Shown: positions 61,384-64,000 of the stretch, one piece after another
Layout: each line of letters starts with the position of its first letter
How positions within the stretch are numbered: the first letter of the stretch is position 1
Assembly: GCF_012030425.1 (NCBI RefSeq)
Contig: NZ_JAAUVN010000002.1
Location: 62,001 to 126,000 of the forward strand
Reading direction: 5' to 3'
DNA length: 64,000 bases
DNA from: Sphingobacterium sp. B16(2022)
GTDB lineage: Bacteria; Bacteroidota; Bacteroidia; Sphingobacteriales; Sphingobacteriaceae
Notes under the pieces: generated by a model
What the model was told of the DNA's origin: nothing
Database searches by the model: none
What the model saw: the letters and a program-made list of their open reading frames with translations, nothing else
Made by a program: the position numbers and the translations under genes

Positions 61384-62532
61384 ATGGAAAAAATCAAATA
61401 TATTTCTGATAAAACAAAGCGATTATTACCGACTCGTTTTAAACGTATGTTCTTGGTGATTTTTGCATTTGTTTTGCATTATTTGGTTTCATATATCTTA
61501 GATCCTTATTCTGAATTTTGGCAAGATTATTTTGGAAGGAGCTTTTCTGAACTTTTAACGGAATGGGGGATATCATTTTTATTTTGCTTTTTAATTTCTG
61601 AATCAAGTATACTTATACATAGGAGGTTAAATCTGCGGGTTCCTTGGCCACAAAATAAGTCTAAAAGACTTTTTCTTGAGATTACGCTCAATTTTTCGGC
61701 GGTTATGATTCTTATTTTGATGAATATGGTCTGTTTCGCGATTTTAGATCCTCAATCTGCGAAGGTAGAATCCGTTCCATCTATTGAAGAAATAAAAGGT
61801 ATGTTACAGTGGATTGTGGTTAGTTTGGTCATTTCTTTTATGATTATTTCTATCAATACCATGAGTTATCTGATTAATAATTGGATTGAAACAGCTACGG
61901 AAATGTCCGAACATAAGATAAAGGCAGCAGAATTGAGGCAAGCATCAGTAGAAGCAGAGTTAAATGCATTGAAGATGCAATTGGATCCTCATTTTATTTT
62001 TAATAATTTGAGTGTGCTTTCTGAGTTAATTCTTGAAGATCAGCAGCTTGGTTTTGAGTATTCTGAAAATTTTGCCAAGGTCTATCGTTTTTTATTGGTC
62101 AATAGTAAAAAAAATATGATCACGCTTGATGAGGAGATTAAATTTTTAAATGCTTATATATTTTTAATTGAGCACCGTGTTGGTAGCGGTGTTAATTTTA
62201 CAATTAACATTAATGACCATAGTCGTGGTATGTATATCCCATCACTAACTTTGCAGTTGCTTATTGAAAATGCAATTAAACATAATACCACAAGAAAGAA
62301 GCGACCTTTAATGATTACTATTTCCAATGATGAAGTAGGTCGAGTTGTGATTGAAAATACGTTATCACCCATGGACAATCCTGAGATTGTATCGACGGGT
62401 ATTGGGCTTAATAATATAATCAGTCGTTTTCAGCTCTTAGGAGAGAAGGTGCCAGAAGTTATAAAGGATCAGCATATTTTTAGGGTATGTATTCAATTAG
62501 TAGCATATGATAGAGAAAATAGTAATAGTTGA
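61384..62532 (+). CDS. LytS-type sensor histidine kinase
   Basis: A 382-residue membrane kinase. Four hydrophobic segments lie in the first 165 residues, without a large periplasmic domain. A short linker helix follows, then the His_kinase (HisKA_5-like) domain with the phosphoacceptor histidine in LKMQLDPHFIFNNLSVL near residue 203, and an ATPase domain with LTLQLLIENAIKHNTT and STGIGLNNIISRFQLLG. It would phosphorylate the LytTR regulator encoded next, which it overlaps by 26 bases. Confidence 0.94.
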   Translation: MEKIKYISDKTKRLLPTRFKRMFLVIFAFVLHYLVSYILDPYSEFWQDYFGRSFSELLTEWGISFLFCFLISESSILIHRRLNLRVPWPQNKSKRLFLEITLNFSAVMILILMNMVCFAILDPQSAKVESVPSIEEIKGMLQWIVVSLVISFMIISINTMSYLINNWIETATEMSEHKIKAAELRQASVEAELNALKMQLDPHFIFNNLSVLSELILEDQQLGFEYSENFAKVYRFLLVNSKKNMITLDEEIKFLNAYIFLIEHRVGSGVNFTININDHSRGMYIPSLTLQLLIENAIKHNTTRKKRPLMITISNDEVGRVVIENTLSPMDNPEIVSTGIGLNNIISRFQLLGEKVPEVIKDQHIFRVCIQLVAYDRENSNS

Positions 62533-63262
62533 AGATGAAAAATTGAATGCCGATCGTCTTAAACGTTTAATTGGGGATATTTATCCAAATGCTCAGATCG
62601 TAGCTGTTTTGGATAGTGTTACTGATACGGTAGACTGGTTTCGAAATCAAGAAATTCCAGATGTAGTTTTAATGGATATCCGACTTTCTGATGGAATCAG
62701 TTTTGATATTTTTGAAAAAGTGACGATCGATTGTCCTATTATTTTCACTACGGCGTATGATGAATATGCTGTACAGGCATTTAAATATAATAGTGTCGAC
62801 TATATTTTGAAACCTGTTGAAAAAGAGGAATTATCAACTGCATTGCGAAAGGTTGAGGGCCTAGGTTCAATGATGAATAACCAAATATCCATTGATAAAT
62901 TACTTCATTATGTAAAACCTAAAGATTATCGGTCCCGCTTCTTAGTTCCCTTTCGTGATGGTTATCAAACCATATTAGTTAATGAAGTGAATTGTATTTA
63001 TGTCGATTTAAAATTGACAAAAGCACGCCTCAAGAGTGGAAAAGATATTGTTCTTAATCAAAGTATGGATGATCTAGAGAAACAATTAGATCCAAGAATT
63101 TTTTTTAGGGCAAATCGTCAGTTCATTATTCAGATTGATGCTGTAAGTCAATTGGTTCATTATTTCAATCGTAAATTGAAAGTTGTTCTTTTTAATTCTG
63201 AATTTGATATTATTGTCAGTAGAGAAAAATCGGTTTTATTAAAAGAATGGTTAGATTCTTGA
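62507..63262 (+). CDS. LytTR-family response regulator
   Basis: A 251-residue regulator. The receiver domain has acidic residues EDE at 9-11, the phosphoacceptor aspartate in VVLMDIRLSDGISF near residue 57, and the lysine in DYILKPVEKEEL. The LytTR DNA-binding domain at about 150-250 has YQTILVNEVNCIYVDLKLTK and FFRANRQFIIQIDAV. It binds DNA as beta-rich LytTR proteins do, usually direct repeats near target promoters. The target genes are not evident; the upstream amt or downstream proV genes are candidates only by position. Confidence 0.95.
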   Translation: MIEKIVIVEDEKLNADRLKRLIGDIYPNAQIVAVLDSVTDTVDWFRNQEIPDVVLMDIRLSDGISFDIFEKVTIDCPIIFTTAYDEYAVQAFKYNSVDYILKPVEKEELSTALRKVEGLGSMMNNQISIDKLLHYVKPKDYRSRFLVPFRDGYQTILVNEVNCIYVDLKLTKARLKSGKDIVLNQSMDDLEKQLDPRIFFRANRQFIIQIDAVSQLVHYFNRKLKVVLFNSEFDIIVSREKSVLLKEWLDS

Positions 63263-63526
63263 TTTTTTAGGCATGTTTGCATGGTGTTAAATTATTAATC
63301 ACATCCTATTTTTTTATTGGAGAAATAAGTGTTGACCGTGATCAATACTTTTCATAACGGTTATCATACATTAACATTTATTGTTAATAGAGGAGGCAAA
63401 CTTAGTGGCATAAAAACCGAGTCGATGGCCTGTTTTTATTTTTAAATGATTGGTTATTAGGTTTGTTTTGATGGCTCTGTCGTACAGTGTGTTAACGCTA
63501 ATAAATATTGTTTATTTTATTTTTCG
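63263..63526. other. Intergenic region downstream of the LytTR gene
   Basis: AT-rich. TTAACATTTATTGTTAA near 63371 is a hairpin, and AAAAAC/GTTTTT arms near 63413-63438 could end the two-component transcript. No gene is seen. Confidence 0.35.
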
Positions 63527-63534
63527 TACCTTTG
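63527..63534 (+). promoter_or_regulatory. Promoter -7 element, probably of proV
   Basis: TACCTTTG matches TAnnTTTG. ATTG lies 16 bases upstream, a little close for a -33 element. A transcript from here would have a leader of about 330 bases before the proV ATG at 63873. Confidence 0.45.
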
Positions 63535-63540
63535 TACCGT

Positions 63541-63872
63541 CATATGACACGGATGCATCGGTTTGTTCCGTTATTTTATAGCTCTTTTTTGAGCTATTTC
63601 TGAGTTGTTCGCGATATACTTGTTATAGTATTTTAGAGGTGTTTATTAATATCTCGTCTTTTAAAAGATTCATTTCTTTTTCATGATTGCTCTTCATCGA
63701 ACTAAGAGTAAAGTGTGTTAAATATCAAGTTGATTGAACAAGAAGGAGTTCTTCGGTCGAACTAACTCAACTTTAGAAATTGTTTTTTATGTTATTAAAA
63801 TAACATGAAGGTGTTTTCTATTGAATATACCATCTGTGCCATGACAATTCGTTTCATACCAAAAAATTAAAA
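63541..63872 (+). promoter_or_regulatory. Structured 5' leader upstream of proV
   Basis: Two hairpins are visible: ATAGCTC-TTTTTT-GAGCTAT (63578-63597), and an outer AAGTTGA/TCAACTT pair (63727-63733 with 63767-63773) enclosing AGTTC-TTCGGTC-GAACT (63747-63763). No known riboswitch was recognised. Confidence 0.4.
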
Positions 63873-64000
63873 ATGGATAAAAACAGAAAAGTTAAAATAA
63901 AAGTCGAGGACTTAACAATTGTTTTCGGTAAACAAAAGAAATTGGCGCTTAAATTACTGAATGAAGGTTACCCAAAGAAAGAAATACTAGAAAAAACCGG
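63873..64000 (+). CDS. proV: Glycine betaine/proline ABC transporter ATP-binding protein, N-terminus only
   Basis: Cut by the window edge after 42 codons. IKVEDLTIVFGKQKKLALKLLNEG followed by KKEILEKT is the characteristic start of ProV/OpuAA proteins, whose N-terminal segment precedes the Walker A motif. It would energise uptake of glycine betaine under osmotic stress. Only the start is visible, so the call rests on this segment. Confidence 0.78.
   Translation, partial: MDKNRKVKIKVEDLTIVFGKQKKLALKLLNEGYPKKEILEKT

Noticed and set aside
1..64000. Mobile elements, prophage genes, integrases or toxin-antitoxin pairs.
   Set aside because: No transposase, integrase, phage structural gene or terminal repeats were found. 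The window reads as stable chromosomal DNA.

Overview
The window is AT-rich chromosomal DNA from a member of the Bacteroidota, most likely a Sphingobacteriaceae species close to Sphingobacterium. The evidence is the repeated promoter element TAnnTTTG upstream of genes, few Shine-Dalgarno sequences, a TonB-dependent receptor with a carboxypeptidase-D-like N-terminal domain, a split transketolase, a fused aspartokinase/homoserine dehydrogenase, and the order rplM-rpsI-rpsB-tsf. No insertion sequence, prophage, integrase or CRISPR array is visible. Both ends are cut inside genes: a succinate-semialdehyde dehydrogenase on the left and a ProV-like ATPase on the right.

Layout. 1-4.7 kb (minus): SSADH, a DCC thiol-disulfide protein, RibBA, an LptF/LptG permease and a START-like protein. 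4.7-5.3 kb: two nearly identical tRNA-Met(CAT) genes, each with its own promoter. 5.4-14 kb (minus): a TetR regulator, TonB-dependent receptor, beta-helix lipoprotein, di-heme c-type cytochrome lipoprotein, aldehyde dehydrogenase and alpha/beta hydrolase. This reads as an outer-membrane uptake and oxidation unit of unknown substrate. 14.3-24.4 kb (minus): an ABC exporter pair, a pentapeptide-repeat protein, a five-gene operon of small stress or SRPBCC proteins, a VF530-type protein, a serine hydrolase and an SDR. 24.6-27.3 kb (minus): the ribosomal protein operon. 27.5-33.4 kb (plus): envelope genes (TPR protein, DUF4292 lipoprotein, EnvC-like protein, TatA, LysM transglycosylase). 33.4-34.6 kb (minus): a phosphoribosyltransferase and an NlpC/P60 hydrolase.

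34.9-40 kb (plus): the threonine operon thrA-thrB-thrC. It is preceded by what I read as a complete transcription attenuator: a promoter, a 21-codon leader rich in Ile and Thr, competing pairings and a terminator. 40-45 kb: an rRNA methyltransferase, a fosmidomycin-resistance-type exporter, an SGNH hydrolase and a class III aminotransferase. 44.6-46.5 kb (minus): an ECF sigma factor with a repeat-containing membrane protein and a small secreted protein. 46.5-50.8 kb (minus): split transketolase, an Nfu protein and PurB. 50.9-51.5 kb: two paralogous tiny lipoproteins built of 7-residue repeats, resembling Braun lipoprotein in design. 51.7-64 kb: acyl-CoA dehydrogenase, ZIP transporter, DAACS symporter, rifampin ADP-ribosyltransferase, YbaK-type deacylase, a porin divergent from an ammonium transporter, a LytS/LytTR two-component pair and the start of proV.

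The main candidates for undescribed biology are the thr attenuator, the receptor/beta-helix/di-heme cytochrome cluster, an intergenic array at 57.67-57.86 kb in which seven TTGTGT(G) elements are all spaced by exact multiples of 11 bp, and the Lpp-like lipoprotein pair. All family assignments come from reading the sequence and from memory; no database search was run.
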